Shown here in pieces: positions 43,388-51,723 of a stretch of DNA of 64,000 nt. The position numbers and the translations under genes were made by a program. Source of the stretch: Mycolicibacterium rhodesiae (GTDB taxonomy: Bacteria > Actinomycetota > Actinomycetes > Mycobacteriales > Mycobacteriaceae); NCBI RefSeq assembly GCF_002086695.1, contig NZ_MVIH01000013.1, positions 87,418 through 151,417 of the forward strand. The letters run 5' to 3'. The notes under the pieces are model-generated. The model saw nothing but the letters and a program-made list of their open reading frames with translations. It made no database searches and was not told where the DNA came from. Positions within the stretch are counted from its first letter, which is position 1, and the number at the start of each line of letters is the position of its first letter.

Positions 43388-44166
43388 ACCTGAGCTTCGA
43401 CGGGCGCGGGAGCGCGGCGGGCGCCGAGCAGCCGCTGGGTGATGCGCACGCGCTGGTTGATGCCGAGCTGGCGGGCCAGTCTGTTCTCGATCTCGGCCTG
43501 GATCACGGTCCAGATCGTGGTCAGCGCAAGGTAATACAGCGCAGCGACGATGAAGATCTCGAAGGTGTGAAAGGTCGCGGAGCTGATCGACTGCGTCACC
43601 AGGAACATCTCGCTGACTCCGATCACCGACAGTACCGAGGTGGTCTTCATCATGCCGTTGAACGAGTTGCCCATCGGCGGAACCATGACACGTAGCGACT
43701 GTGGGACGATGATCCAGCGCATCACCTTGGCGGGCTTCATACCCAGGGACTCGGCGGCCTCGAACTGACCCTTGGGAACCGAATCCAGTCCCGCGCGGAT
43801 GATTTCGGCGATGTAGGCACTCTCGTTGATCGTCAGTCCGACTATCGCCGCCTGGATCGCCGCCTTGACCGACAACCCGAACAGCGACACGTCGTGAAAC
43901 TGGTACAGGCCGACCGCCGCCAGACCGGTGTAGATGATGACCAACTGCACCAGTAGCGGTGTTCCCCGGACTGCCCAGATGTACAGGCTTGCGCACCAAC
44001 GCAACACCGCGAACCGGGACCGGCGCAGCAGCGCTATGACCAATCCGACGAGGGTAGCCAGCACCATCGCCACCACCGAGATGACGATGGTCAGAACAAG
44101 GCCGTCGAGGAAACGCTCACTGGGAGTGAACAGCGACTTCCAGAAGAATTGCCAATCGAAGTGCAC
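43384..44166 (-). CDS. Polar amino acid ABC transporter, permease
   Basis: 260 residues with five membrane helices and the EAA coupling loop (EAAESLGMKPAKVMRWIIVPQSLRVMVPPMGNSF) of His/Glu/Arg-type permeases. The N-terminal amphipathic part WQFFWKSLFTPSERFLDGL is typical. Only one permease gene is present, so it probably works as a homodimer. GTG at 44166, 15 bases after the binding protein stop. Confidence 0.92.
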   Translation of the reverse strand: MHFDWQFFWKSLFTPSERFLDGLVLTIVISVVAMVLATLVGLVIALLRRSRFAVLRWCASLYIWAVRGTPLLVQLVIIYTGLAAVGLYQFHDVSLFGLSVKAAIQAAIVGLTINESAYIAEIIRAGLDSVPKGQFEAAESLGMKPAKVMRWIIVPQSLRVMVPPMGNSFNGMMKTTSVLSVIGVSEMFLVTQSISSATFHTFEIFIVAALYYLALTTIWTVIQAEIENRLARQLGINQRVRITQRLLGARRAPAPVEAQV

Positions 44167-44181
44167 GCCGCCGGTCCCCCG

Positions 44182-45045
44182 TCACTTCTGGATGTCGAGA
44201 TCGGTCTGGCCCCAGTCGGCCAGGATCTTGGCGTAGGTACCGTTGGCCTCGAGTTCGCCGAGCGCTTGGGTGATCGCATCGTGCAGCGCGGTGTCACCTT
44301 TCAGCGTTGCGGCACCGATCTTGATGGTTCCGAAGGGTTTTCCGGCCAGCTGTATCTGCGCACCCGTCTTGGTGGCGTAGTAGCCGAGCGTCTCGGCGGT
44401 GTCGAGGTAGGCGTCGACCTGGCCGTTCTGAACTTGTTGCAGCGCAACGTCGGCGTGACTGTTGCGGGTGATGTCGATTTCCGGTTTACCCGCCGCGGTG
44501 CACGTGGCGGACTGGTTCACCACCTGCTCCTCGGCGGTGGTGGCGATCGCGACGATGACCTTCTTGCCGCACAAACTGTCATCCATGCCGGTGATGGCTG
44601 CGGGATGCTCCTTCGATACCGCAATCCCGGTGCCGGAGTACACATATGGCACGAAGTCGACGACCTTCTCCCGCTCCGGCTTGATGTAGAGCTGAGCCAT
44701 GATCACGTCGCACTGCTTGGCCTGCAGCGTCGGGATCAGCGCGGTGAACGCCGATTCCACGAAGTCCGGCTTGAGGCCCAGCTGTCCGGCCAGCGCCTTG
44801 GCGAGGTCGACTTCGCTGCCGACCAGCGCGCCGGTCTCGTCGTGGTACACACTCGGCGGCGTGCCATCATTGGCCGCGCACACCTTGAGGGTGCCGGCCT
44901 GCAGGATCGCCGGAGGCGCGACTTTGGCCGGGCCGGTCGGAGCAGCGGCGTCCGTGGAATCCGACGAACAACCGGTCAGCGCCGCGGCGAGGGCCGCGCC
45001 GACGGCGATAGCGGCGCGAGTACGGGTCGAGCAGGGTGCAGGCAT
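44182..45045 (-). CDS. Polar amino acid ABC transporter, substrate-binding lipoprotein
   Basis: 287 residues. Signal sequence with lipobox LTGC (Cys25) means lipid anchoring outside the membrane. The SBP family 3 domain starts at AGTLKVCAANDGTPPSVYHDETGALVGSEVDLAKALA and includes the cationic-substrate site residues around AQLYIKPEREKVVDF. Extra cysteines (DSLCGKK and SATCTA) may form a disulfide. ATG at 45045 has AAAGG 5 bases upstream. Two palindromes in the 134-base gap behind it are likely TetR operators, so this is the first gene of a TetR-controlled SBP-permease-ATPase-ggt-yoaK unit. Confidence 0.92.
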   Translation of the reverse strand: MPAPCSTRTRAAIAVGAALAAALTGCSSDSTDAAAPTGPAKVAPPAILQAGTLKVCAANDGTPPSVYHDETGALVGSEVDLAKALAGQLGLKPDFVESAFTALIPTLQAKQCDVIMAQLYIKPEREKVVDFVPYVYSGTGIAVSKEHPAAITGMDDSLCGKKVIVAIATTAEEQVVNQSATCTAAGKPEIDITRNSHADVALQQVQNGQVDAYLDTAETLGYYATKTGAQIQLAGKPFGTIKIGAATLKGDTALHDAITQALGELEANGTYAKILADWGQTDLDIQK

Positions 45046-45118
45046 CGGGGGCCTTTCGAAATCTGGTGGGACCTAACAGATCGACCAGCCGTTGTCGATA
45101 GCCCGCCAGCAGCGGGGT

Positions 45119-45132
45119 CTATCGAACGATAG
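45119..45132. promoter_or_regulatory. Candidate TetR operator box A
   Basis: CTATCGAACGATAG: perfect 6-base arms around AA. A second, similar box starts 5 bases further on. Both lie between the tetR stop and the ABC binding-protein gene. Confidence 0.6.
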
Positions 45133-45136
45133 GGGA

Positions 45137-45150
45137 CTATCGACTGATAG
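45137..45150. promoter_or_regulatory. Candidate TetR operator box B
   Basis: CTATCGACTGATAG: 5-base arms CTATC/GATAG, centre 18 bases from box A. A further GATAG half-site is at 45157-45161. Two dimers could bind nearly the same face of the helix. Confidence 0.6.
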
Positions 45151-45179
45151 GCAACAGATAGCGGAGAGGCGCTCTCTGG

Positions 45180-45854
45180 CTAACCCCGCCCGCGCGGAAT
45201 GGCGGTCAGCCGCGCCATGGTGGCGGCCTGCAGATCAGCAAGATCACCGTTGTCGACCAGCAAGGCACGAAGCACGAAGTCGGCGGCCTCGAGCGGCCTG
45301 CGCCCGCGCACCCGCCCGCCGGGTCCACCTTGTTCGCGCAACGTCTCGAACAGCACGCCGTTCATGGCGCGCTGGACGAACCCGGGCTCGAAGGCCACGA
45401 ACTCCCCCGCCTCGCAGCCCGCGGTGACGACCCGCTCCACCAATTCGTGGAACACCGCTATCCCGGCGCGCTCGTCGGCGAGTTCGGGGAGGCTCAGCAC
45501 GGCGTCCTGGTAGAGCCCCCGCGAGTCGAACGGCTGATCCAGCGCCTGGCGCACGTCGCAGGCGATGGTCAGGTGCAGCTTCGCCGCCCAGCTGATGTCC
45601 TCGGCCAGGTACTGGCGGATCCGTGCCACCGACGGTCCGAGGTCCAGTTCCACCAGGGACTGATAGATGGCGTGCTTGGCCTCGAAGTGGTGGAACAGCG
45701 AGGGCTGCCGGATCTGCACGGCGTCGGCGATGTCGCGGGTCGACGTCCCGAAGAACCCGCGCGCAGCGAAAAGGCTGGCCGCGGCCAGCAGGATGCGACC
45801 CCTGGTCGACGTCCAGTCCACCTCGGGAGGCTGCCAGTCAGGCCCGTACTTCAC
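45180..45854 (-). CDS. TetR/AcrR family transcriptional regulator
   Basis: 224 residues. The N-terminal helix-turn-helix is RGRILLAAASLFAARGFFGTSTRDIADAVQIRQPSLFHHFEAKHAIYQSLVE (residues ~18-68); the C-terminal ligand domain is unlike well-known subfamilies. It lies between the aldehyde dehydrogenase gene (44 bases upstream) and the ABC importer operon, all on the minus strand. The CTATCG-type palindromes just after its stop are the best operator candidates, so it probably represses the importer/ggt operon in response to the imported compound. GTG start at 45854. Confidence 0.86.
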   Translation of the reverse strand: MKYGPDWQPPEVDWTSTRGRILLAAASLFAARGFFGTSTRDIADAVQIRQPSLFHHFEAKHAIYQSLVELDLGPSVARIRQYLAEDISWAAKLHLTIACDVRQALDQPFDSRGLYQDAVLSLPELADERAGIAVFHELVERVVTAGCEAGEFVAFEPGFVQRAMNGVLFETLREQGGPGGRVRGRRPLEAADFVLRALLVDNGDLADLQAATMARLTAIPRGRG

Positions 45855-45898
45855 CGCCAGATTGTGTCACCACCGCCGACGCGGCCTGAATCGGACGG

Positions 45899-47401
45899 TT
45901 ACCGCTTCTTGAAAATCGTTCGGTGCCAATCCTTTTCGGCAACACCGGTGATGTCACTCATCACGTGCTTGATGGTCAGGTACTCCTCGAAGGAGTAGTC
46001 GCTCATGTCCTTGCCGAAGCCGGAGGCGCCGACCCCGCCGTGCGGCATCTCGCTGATGATCGGGATGTGGTCGTTGATCCACACGCAGCCGGAGTTGATC
46101 TCGCGGGACGCCCGCTGGGCGCGATAGACGTCGCGGGTCCAGGCTGAGGCGGCCAGCCCGTAATCGGTGTCGTTGGCCTGGCGCAGCGCGTCGTCATCGC
46201 CGTCGTGGGTGCGCACGGTCAAGACCGGGCCGAAGATCTCGTCGCGATAGACCTCGGAAGTCTCGGCGACGTCGGCGATCAGCGTCGGCAGGTAGAACGA
46301 CCCGGGCAGATCCGGGGCGGAACCACCGGTGACGATGCGGCCGCCCTCCCCCGGAGCCCTGGCCACCATCGCCGCGACCTTGTCGCGGTGGGCCGCCGAG
46401 ATCAACGGACCCAGGTCGGTGTCGGGGTCCTGCGGGTCGCCGACGACCATCTTGCCCATCAGCTCGGCCACCCCGGCAACGAAGTCGTCGTAGAGATCGC
46501 GGGCGACGATCGCACGGGTCGCCGCTGTGCAGTCCTGCCCGGAGTTGATCAGCGACCCGGCCACGGCGCCGTTGATCGCGGCATCCAGATCGGCATCGTC
46601 GAACACCACGAACGGCGCCTTGCCGCCGAGTTCGAGTTGGGTCCGGTGGCCATGGACCGCCGCGGCCGCCATCACCCGACGGCCGACGGCGGTGGAGCCG
46701 GTGAACGTCACGACGTCGACATCGCGGTGGCCGGCCAGGGCCGAGCCGACGTCCGCGCCGGCACCGGTGAGGACGTTGAGTACGCCGTCGGGCAGGCCGG
46801 CCTCGGTGGCCAGCCGGGCCAGCGTCAGCGTGGTCAGCGGGGTCAGCTCGGCGGGCTTGATGACCACCGAACACCCCGCCGCCAACGCCGGCAGCACCTT
46901 CCACACCGCCATCTGCAGCGGGTAGTTCCACGGCGTGATCGTCGCGACCACCCCGACCGCTTCGCGCCGGATGGACGATGTGTGGTCGCCGCTGTACTCC
47001 CCGGTGGCCTTGCCTTCGAGGTGACGGGCGGCGCCGGCGAAGAAGGCGATGTTGTCGATGCTGCCGGGCACGTCGAACTCGGTGGCCAGCCGCACCGGTT
47101 TGCCGGTCTGGCTGACCTCTTCGGCGGCGATCTCCTGAGCGTGGACGTCGACGAGTTCGGCCAGCTTGGCCAAAACTGTGGCACGCTCGACGGGAGTGGC
47201 CCGCGACCAGCCGCCGAGGGCGGCGCGGGCGGCGGCCACCGCGGTGTCGACGTCAGCCGGCTGGGCGAGCGCCAGCTCCGCGACGACGCTGCCGTCGGCG
47301 GGGTTGATGACCTGGTGGAGGCTGCCGCCGGTCACCAGCGGGGCGCCATCGATCCAGCTACCGGGCACAATTCGGGTCTTGTCAGAGGTGAGTGCGGTCA
47401 C
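45899..47401 (-). CDS. NAD(P)-dependent aldehyde dehydrogenase (aminobutyraldehyde/betaine-aldehyde type)
   Basis: 500-residue ALDH. Catalytic Cys in NSGQDCTAATRAI, general base Glu in LELGGKAPFVVFDDADLD, cofactor motif FTGSTAVGRRV, and the C-terminal WINDHIPIISEMPHGGVGASGFGKDMSDYSFEEYLTIKHVM pattern of aminoaldehyde dehydrogenases. It probably oxidises the aldehyde made by the neighbouring class III aminotransferase, e.g. 4-aminobutyraldehyde to GABA. The divergent Lrp regulator shares its 123-base control region. GTG at 47401 chosen because TACCGT stands 7 bases before it; an in-frame GTG lies 9 bases upstream. Confidence 0.9.
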   Translation of the reverse strand: MTALTSDKTRIVPGSWIDGAPLVTGGSLHQVINPADGSVVAELALAQPADVDTAVAAARAALGGWSRATPVERATVLAKLAELVDVHAQEIAAEEVSQTGKPVRLATEFDVPGSIDNIAFFAGAARHLEGKATGEYSGDHTSSIRREAVGVVATITPWNYPLQMAVWKVLPALAAGCSVVIKPAELTPLTTLTLARLATEAGLPDGVLNVLTGAGADVGSALAGHRDVDVVTFTGSTAVGRRVMAAAAVHGHRTQLELGGKAPFVVFDDADLDAAINGAVAGSLINSGQDCTAATRAIVARDLYDDFVAGVAELMGKMVVGDPQDPDTDLGPLISAAHRDKVAAMVARAPGEGGRIVTGGSAPDLPGSFYLPTLIADVAETSEVYRDEIFGPVLTVRTHDGDDDALRQANDTDYGLAASAWTRDVYRAQRASREINSGCVWINDHIPIISEMPHGGVGASGFGKDMSDYSFEEYLTIKHVMSDITGVAEKDWHRTIFKKR

Positions 47402-47408
47402 CCGCCCC

Positions 47409-47414
47409 ACGGTA
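47409..47414 (-). promoter_or_regulatory. Candidate leaderless -10 element of the aldehyde dehydrogenase
   Basis: TACCGT on the minus strand, 7 bases before the GTG at 47401; overlaps the alternative GTG codon and so favours the downstream start. Confidence 0.35.
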
Positions 47415-47484
47415 ACCGACTCTCTCAGCGACTGCTACGCATTCCCGCAGTATGGGTGGGTTATCGCCACCAATTTCATCGATC

Positions 47485-47501
47485 TTGTTGCCTTAAACAA
47501 C
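47485..47501. promoter_or_regulatory. Candidate Lrp site: TTGTT-N6-AACAA inverted repeat
   Basis: TTGTT (47485-47489), six bases, AACAA (47496-47500), in the AT-rich gap between the aldehyde dehydrogenase and lrp genes. It contains TTAAACAAC (47493-47501), which recurs exactly at 48009-48017 just before the aminotransferase start. Confidence 0.45.
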
Positions 47502-47524
47502 TGATTCCGTGCACAATCATGGGC

Positions 47525-48040
47525 ATGCGTGACTCGGGTGTACCGGCCACTCGGTTTCCCGTCCGCGCCGTTGGGGCGGGTGGAAACGGGCCCGTCCAGT
47601 TGGACGAGATGTCCAAGGCCATTATCGAGAAACTGCAGCAGGACGGCCGGCGTTCCTACGCCGCGATCGGCAAGGCCGTCGGGCTGTCGGAGGCGGCGGT
47701 GCGCCAGCGGGTGCAGCGTCTGGTCGACTCCGGGGTGATGCAGATCGTGGCGGTGACCGATCCTCTCCAGCTGGGATTCAGCAGGCAGGCGATGATCGGC
47801 ATCCGCTGCACGGGAGACACCACCAAGGTTGCCGAGAAGCTCGCACAGATCGACGCCGTCGACTATGTGGTGCTTACCGCGGGCACGTTCGACGCGATCG
47901 CGGAGGTCGTGTGCGAGGACGACGCCGAGCTGCTGGAGCTGCTCAACACCGAGATCCGCGCTGTGCCCGGGGTGACCTCGACCGAAACCTTGGTCTATCT
48001 CAAACTCGTTAAACAACAATACAATTGGGGAACACGATGA
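47525..48040 (+). CDS. Lrp/AsnC family transcriptional regulator
   Basis: 171 residues: an N-terminal extension of ~25, a helix-turn-helix (LDEMSKAIIEKLQQDGRRSYAAIGKAVGLSEAAVRQRVQRLVDSGVMQIVAV) and a RAM ligand domain (RQAMIGIRCTGDTTKVAEKLAQIDAVDYVVLTAGTFDAIAEVVCED). An ATG six bases upstream (47519) is equally possible. Its stop overlaps the aminotransferase ATG (ATGA). It most likely senses the amine or amino acid that this locus degrades and controls both directions. Confidence 0.9.
   Translation: MRDSGVPATRFPVRAVGAGGNGPVQLDEMSKAIIEKLQQDGRRSYAAIGKAVGLSEAAVRQRVQRLVDSGVMQIVAVTDPLQLGFSRQAMIGIRCTGDTTKVAEKLAQIDAVDYVVLTAGTFDAIAEVVCEDDAELLELLNTEIRAVPGVTSTETLVYLKLVKQQYNWGTR
48009..48017. promoter_or_regulatory. 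Second TTAAACAAC element, upstream of the aminotransferase
   Basis: An exact 9-base copy of the motif in the lrp control region. It lies in the last codons of lrp, 20 bases before the aminotransferase start. Could be an Lrp half-site or chance. Confidence 0.3.
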
Positions 48041-49416
48041 GTACCACCACGCTCGATCTCACAGCGGAGCTGTCGGCCAAGGCCGACCGCCACCTGTGGG
48101 GCCACTTCGCCCGGCACGGTGCGGGGTTGACGCCGCCGATCATCAGCCGCGGCGAAGGCGTGTACATCTACGACAGCCACGGCAAGCGCTACTTCGACGG
48201 CCTCTCAGGTCTTTTCGTGGTCCAGGCCGGACACGGCCGCAAGGAACTGGCCGAGGCCGCCGCCAAACAGGCCGAGACCCTCGAGTTCTTCCCGCTGTGG
48301 TCCTACGCCACCCCGCCTGCGATCGAACTGGCCGACCGGCTGGCGAATTACGCTCCCGGGGACCTGAATCGGGTGTTCTTCACCACCGGCGGTGGCGAAG
48401 CGGTCGAGAGCGCCTGGAAACTGGCCAAGCAGTACTTCAAGCTGACCGGCAAACCCGGCAAGTACAAGGTCATCTCGCGGGCCATCGCCTACCACGGCAC
48501 GCCGCAGGGTGCGCTGGCCATCACCGGTCTGCCCGACTTCAAGAAGCCCTTCGAACCGCTGACGCCCGGCGGTTTCCGGGTGCCCAACACCAACTTCTAC
48601 CGCGCCCCGGCGCCGTACGACACCGACATCAAGGCCTGGGGACAGTACTGCGCCGACCGCATCGCCGAAGCCATCGAGTTCGAGGGTCCGGAAACGGTGT
48701 GCGCGGTCTTCCTGGAGCCGGTGCAGAATGCCGGCGGTTGCTTCCCGCCGCCGCCGGGATACTTCGAACGGGTCCGCGAGATCTGCGACGAGTACGACGT
48801 GCTGCTGGTGTCCGACGAGGTGATCTGCGCGTTCGGCCGGATCGGTTCGATGTTCGCCTGCGAGGACATCGGCTACCAGCCCGACATGATCACCTGCGCC
48901 AAGGGCATGACGTCGGGCTACTCGCCGATCGGCGCGATGATCGCCAGCGACCGGCTGTTCGAGCCGTTCAGCGACGGCAAGACGGTCTTCGGCCACGGCT
49001 ACACCTTCGGCGGGCACCCGGTGTCCTCGGCGGTGGCGCTGGCCAACCTCGACATCTTCGAGCGCGAGGGCATCAACGATCACGTCAAGACCAATGCCCC
49101 GATCTTCCGGGCCACGTTGGAGAAGCTCCTCGAGCTGCCGATCGTCGGTGACGTGCGCGGTGAAGGGTTCTTCTACGGCATCGAGCTGGTGAAGGACAAG
49201 ACCACCCGGGAAACCTTCAACGACGACGAGAGCGAGCGGCTGCTGCGCGGCTTCCTGTCCTCGGCGCTGTTCGAAGCCGGCCTGTACTGCCGTGCCGACG
49301 ACCGTGGCGACCCAGTCGTGCAGCTGGCGCCGCCGCTGATCAGCGGGCCGAAGGAATTCGACGAGATCTACGACATCTTGCACCGGGTGCTCAGCGAGGC
49401 CAGCCGCCTGCTGTGA
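48037..49416 (+). CDS. Class III aminotransferase (putrescine/diamine-pyruvate type, Rv3329-like)
   Basis: 459-residue PLP enzyme. PLP motifs TGGGEAVESAWKLAKQYF, SRAIAYHGTPQGALAITG, the Asp of LLVSDEVICAFGR and the Schiff-base Lys in TCAKGMTSGYSPIGAM are all intact. The N-terminal SPIISRGEGVYIYD-like segment and LFVVQAGHGRKEL match omega-aminotransferases that act on diamines or monoamines. Coupled to lrp upstream (ATGA) and to the SMP-30-like gene downstream (GTGA). Substrate inferred only; putrescine, cadaverine or a beta-amino acid are options. Confidence 0.9.
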   Translation: MSTTTLDLTAELSAKADRHLWGHFARHGAGLTPPIISRGEGVYIYDSHGKRYFDGLSGLFVVQAGHGRKELAEAAAKQAETLEFFPLWSYATPPAIELADRLANYAPGDLNRVFFTTGGGEAVESAWKLAKQYFKLTGKPGKYKVISRAIAYHGTPQGALAITGLPDFKKPFEPLTPGGFRVPNTNFYRAPAPYDTDIKAWGQYCADRIAEAIEFEGPETVCAVFLEPVQNAGGCFPPPPGYFERVREICDEYDVLLVSDEVICAFGRIGSMFACEDIGYQPDMITCAKGMTSGYSPIGAMIASDRLFEPFSDGKTVFGHGYTFGGHPVSSAVALANLDIFEREGINDHVKTNAPIFRATLEKLLELPIVGDVRGEGFFYGIELVKDKTTRETFNDDESERLLRGFLSSALFEAGLYCRADDRGDPVVQLAPPLISGPKEFDEIYDILHRVLSEASRLL

Positions 49417-50405
49417 CCGGGGCCGCCAAACCCCCGATCGATCCCGTGCGGTGGCAGCCGCCTCCCCTCCGGCCGCTGCCACCGCCGGATCTGTCCGGTT
49501 CGCTGCGGGTGATCGGCGTTCCAGGGCATGCCCCCGAGGACGTCGTGGTCGACGCCGACGGCACGATCTGGACCGGAACCGACGACGGTGCGATCGTCCG
49601 GATCCGCAACGGCCACGCCCCCGAGGTGGTGGCCAATACCGGCGGCCGCCCACTGGGCTTGGCGGTGGCCCGAGACGGCCGCCTGCTGATCTGCGACAGC
49701 CACCGTGGGCTGCTGCGCCTCGATCCGGCCACCGGCTCATGCGAGACGCTGGTGAGCGAGGTGGCCGGGCGGCCGTTGACGTTCTGCAGCAACGTCGTCG
49801 AATCATCGGACGGCACAATCTTTTTCACCGAGTCGACGTCGCGCTTCCACTACGAGTACTACAAGGGCGCGGTGCTCGAGGCCCGGCCCAGCGGGTCACT
49901 GTTCCGACGGGACGTCGACGGCACGGTGACGACGCTGGCCAGTGGGCTGCGCTTCGCCAACGGGGTGACGCTGACTGCCGACGAGTCGGCCCTGGTGGTC
50001 GCCGAGACGACGGCCTGCCGGGTGTCGAAGTACCCGCTGACGGGGTCGGGGATCGGCGAGCCGGTTCCGCTGATCGAGCACCTGCCGGGCTATCCGGACA
50101 ACATCTCGACGGCCCCCGACGGACGCATCTGGGTGGCGCTGGTCAGCGAACGCAATGCGGTCGGCGAATGGCTGGCTCCCCGCGCTCCGGGGGTGCGGCG
50201 GCTGATGTGGCGACTGCCGTACGGCTGGTTACCCAGCCCCAAGCCGGTGGTGTGGGCGATATCGGTCGATCTGGACGGCACGGTGCGGTCGCAGCTGCGG
50301 ACCGCCGACCCGCGGTTCGCGCTGGCCACCGGGCTCGTCGAGCATGACGGCACGCTGTGGCTGGGCTGCATCGGGTCGCCGGCCGTCGCATGTCTCGATT
50401 TGTAA
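49413..50405 (+). CDS. SMP-30/strictosidine synthase-like beta-propeller protein
   Basis: 330 residues, six-bladed propeller. Blade motifs: GHAPEDVVVDADGTIWTGTDDG, RPLGLAVARDGRLLICDSHRG, FCSNVVESSDGTIFFTEST, RFANGVTLTADESALVVAET and YPDNISTAPDGRIWVAL. The FHYEYY stretch is typical of strictosidine-synthase-like proteins. Members are lactonases or other Ca-dependent hydrolases. GTG overlaps the aminotransferase stop (GTGA), so it belongs to the amine locus; M. tuberculosis has no such gene between Rv3329 and dacB1 as I recall. It may hydrolyse a lactam or lactone formed from the aminotransferase product. Confidence 0.83.
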   Translation: MTGAAKPPIDPVRWQPPPLRPLPPPDLSGSLRVIGVPGHAPEDVVVDADGTIWTGTDDGAIVRIRNGHAPEVVANTGGRPLGLAVARDGRLLICDSHRGLLRLDPATGSCETLVSEVAGRPLTFCSNVVESSDGTIFFTESTSRFHYEYYKGAVLEARPSGSLFRRDVDGTVTTLASGLRFANGVTLTADESALVVAETTACRVSKYPLTGSGIGEPVPLIEHLPGYPDNISTAPDGRIWVALVSERNAVGEWLAPRAPGVRRLMWRLPYGWLPSPKPVVWAISVDLDGTVRSQLRTADPRFALATGLVEHDGTLWLGCIGSPAVACLDL

Positions 50406-50458
50406 CACCAACCACTCCTGTCACAGCGCGGCTCCCCGGTTTCGGGGCCCCGATCCCC

Positions 50459-50464
50459 TACTCT
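50459..50464 (+). promoter_or_regulatory. Candidate leaderless -10 element of dacB1
   Basis: TACTCT, 8 bases before the ATG at 50473; no Shine-Dalgarno sequence lies between. Confidence 0.4.
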
Positions 50465-50472
50465 GCGACTCG

Positions 50473-51708
50473 ATGGCGAGCTCGAAATTCTTCACGCGGT
50501 GTGCTGCCGCAGTGGCCGCGACGCTGTGCGTCGTCGGCACCTCGGCGATCGCGTGGGCCGACCCGGACCCCAACACCTGCCCCTACCGGGTGACCACCCC
50601 GCCCGCCGTCGACTCCTCCGAGGTGCCCGAGGCAGGCGACCCACCGCAGCCGCTTCCCGTTCCGGCCAAGCCGGTGGGCGGTGACGCGCTTGCGGGTTGC
50701 GGAGTGATCGTCGCGGCGGGCACACCGCCGGTCCCCGACGACATCTCGGCCGAATCGTGGGTGGTCGCCGACCTCGACACCGGAGACATCATCGCCGCGC
50801 GCGACCCGCACGCCAGGCACCGGCCCGCCAGCATCATCAAGGTCCTGATCGCGATGCAGTCCATCAACGAACTGCCGCTGAACAAGATGGTCCAGGGCAC
50901 CCAGGATGACGCCAACGCCGAAGGCACCCGGGTCGGCGTGGATGAGGGCGGCCGCTACACCGTCAACGATCTTCTGCACGGCCTGTTGATGCACTCCGGC
51001 AACGACGCCGCGCATGCGCTTGCCATGCAGGTGGGCGGCTGGGACACCGCGCTGCAGAAGATCAACACGCTGGCCCGCAAGCTCGGCGGCCAGGACACCC
51101 GCGCGGCAACTCCATCCGGTTTGGACGGGCCGGGCATGAGCACGTCGGCCTACGACATCGGGCTGTTCTACCGATACGCCTGGGAGAACCCGACTTTCGC
51201 GAACATCGTCGCCACCGAGAAGTACAACTTCCCCGGCCACCCGGCCAAGCCGGGTGAGGATGGCGATCATCCCGGCTATGAGCTGGAAAACGACAACCAG
51301 TTGCTCTACAACTACCCGGGCGCGCTCGGCGGCAAGACGGGCTACACCGACGACGCCGGGCAGACGTTCGTGGGCGCCGCCAACCGCGACGGCCGCCGGC
51401 TGGTGGCGGTATTGATGCGCGGCACCCGGCAGCCGATCCCGCCGTGGCAACAGGCCGCGCACCTGCTCGACTACGGCTTCGCCACGCCGCCGGGCACCCG
51501 GGTCGGGAACCTGATCGACCCGGATCCGTCGCTGCTGCCGCCCAAGCCGGATGAAGCCGCCGCGGTCAAAGCCAGTGGCACCCAGCTGCTTCCCGAGGCC
51601 GACGCGGTGCCGGTGCGGGTGGGCGTCGGTGTGGTCGGCACGCTGGTGGTGTTCTCACTGATCATGATGGCGCGGGCGATCAATCGCCGACCCGTGCGCG
51701 GGCGGTAG
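50473..51708 (+). CDS. dacB1: D-alanyl-D-alanine carboxypeptidase DacB1
   Basis: 411-residue S11 penicillin-binding protein that trims the terminal D-Ala of peptidoglycan stem peptides. Signal peptide ~1-29, Pro-rich linker, then SxxK at S120-IIK123, SGN at 174-176 and KTG in GGKTGYT. A C-terminal membrane helix (VGVGVVGTLVVFSLIMMARAI) anchors it, so it is bound at both ends or by the C-terminus after cleavage. Neighbours and size match Rv3330. ATG at 50473 starts the signal peptide. Confidence 0.93.
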   Translation: MASSKFFTRCAAAVAATLCVVGTSAIAWADPDPNTCPYRVTTPPAVDSSEVPEAGDPPQPLPVPAKPVGGDALAGCGVIVAAGTPPVPDDISAESWVVADLDTGDIIAARDPHARHRPASIIKVLIAMQSINELPLNKMVQGTQDDANAEGTRVGVDEGGRYTVNDLLHGLLMHSGNDAAHALAMQVGGWDTALQKINTLARKLGGQDTRAATPSGLDGPGMSTSAYDIGLFYRYAWENPTFANIVATEKYNFPGHPAKPGEDGDHPGYELENDNQLLYNYPGALGGKTGYTDDAGQTFVGAANRDGRRLVAVLMRGTRQPIPPWQQAAHLLDYGFATPPGTRVGNLIDPDPSLLPPKPDEAAAVKASGTQLLPEADAVPVRVGVGVVGTLVVFSLIMMARAINRRPVRGR

Positions 51709-51723
51709 CGAAACCTGATCCAC

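Noticed and set aside
47519..47527. ATG at 47519 as the lrp start
   Set aside because: Equally possible as the ATG at 47525; neither has a ribosome site. The shorter form was listed for lack of evidence for the extra two residues.
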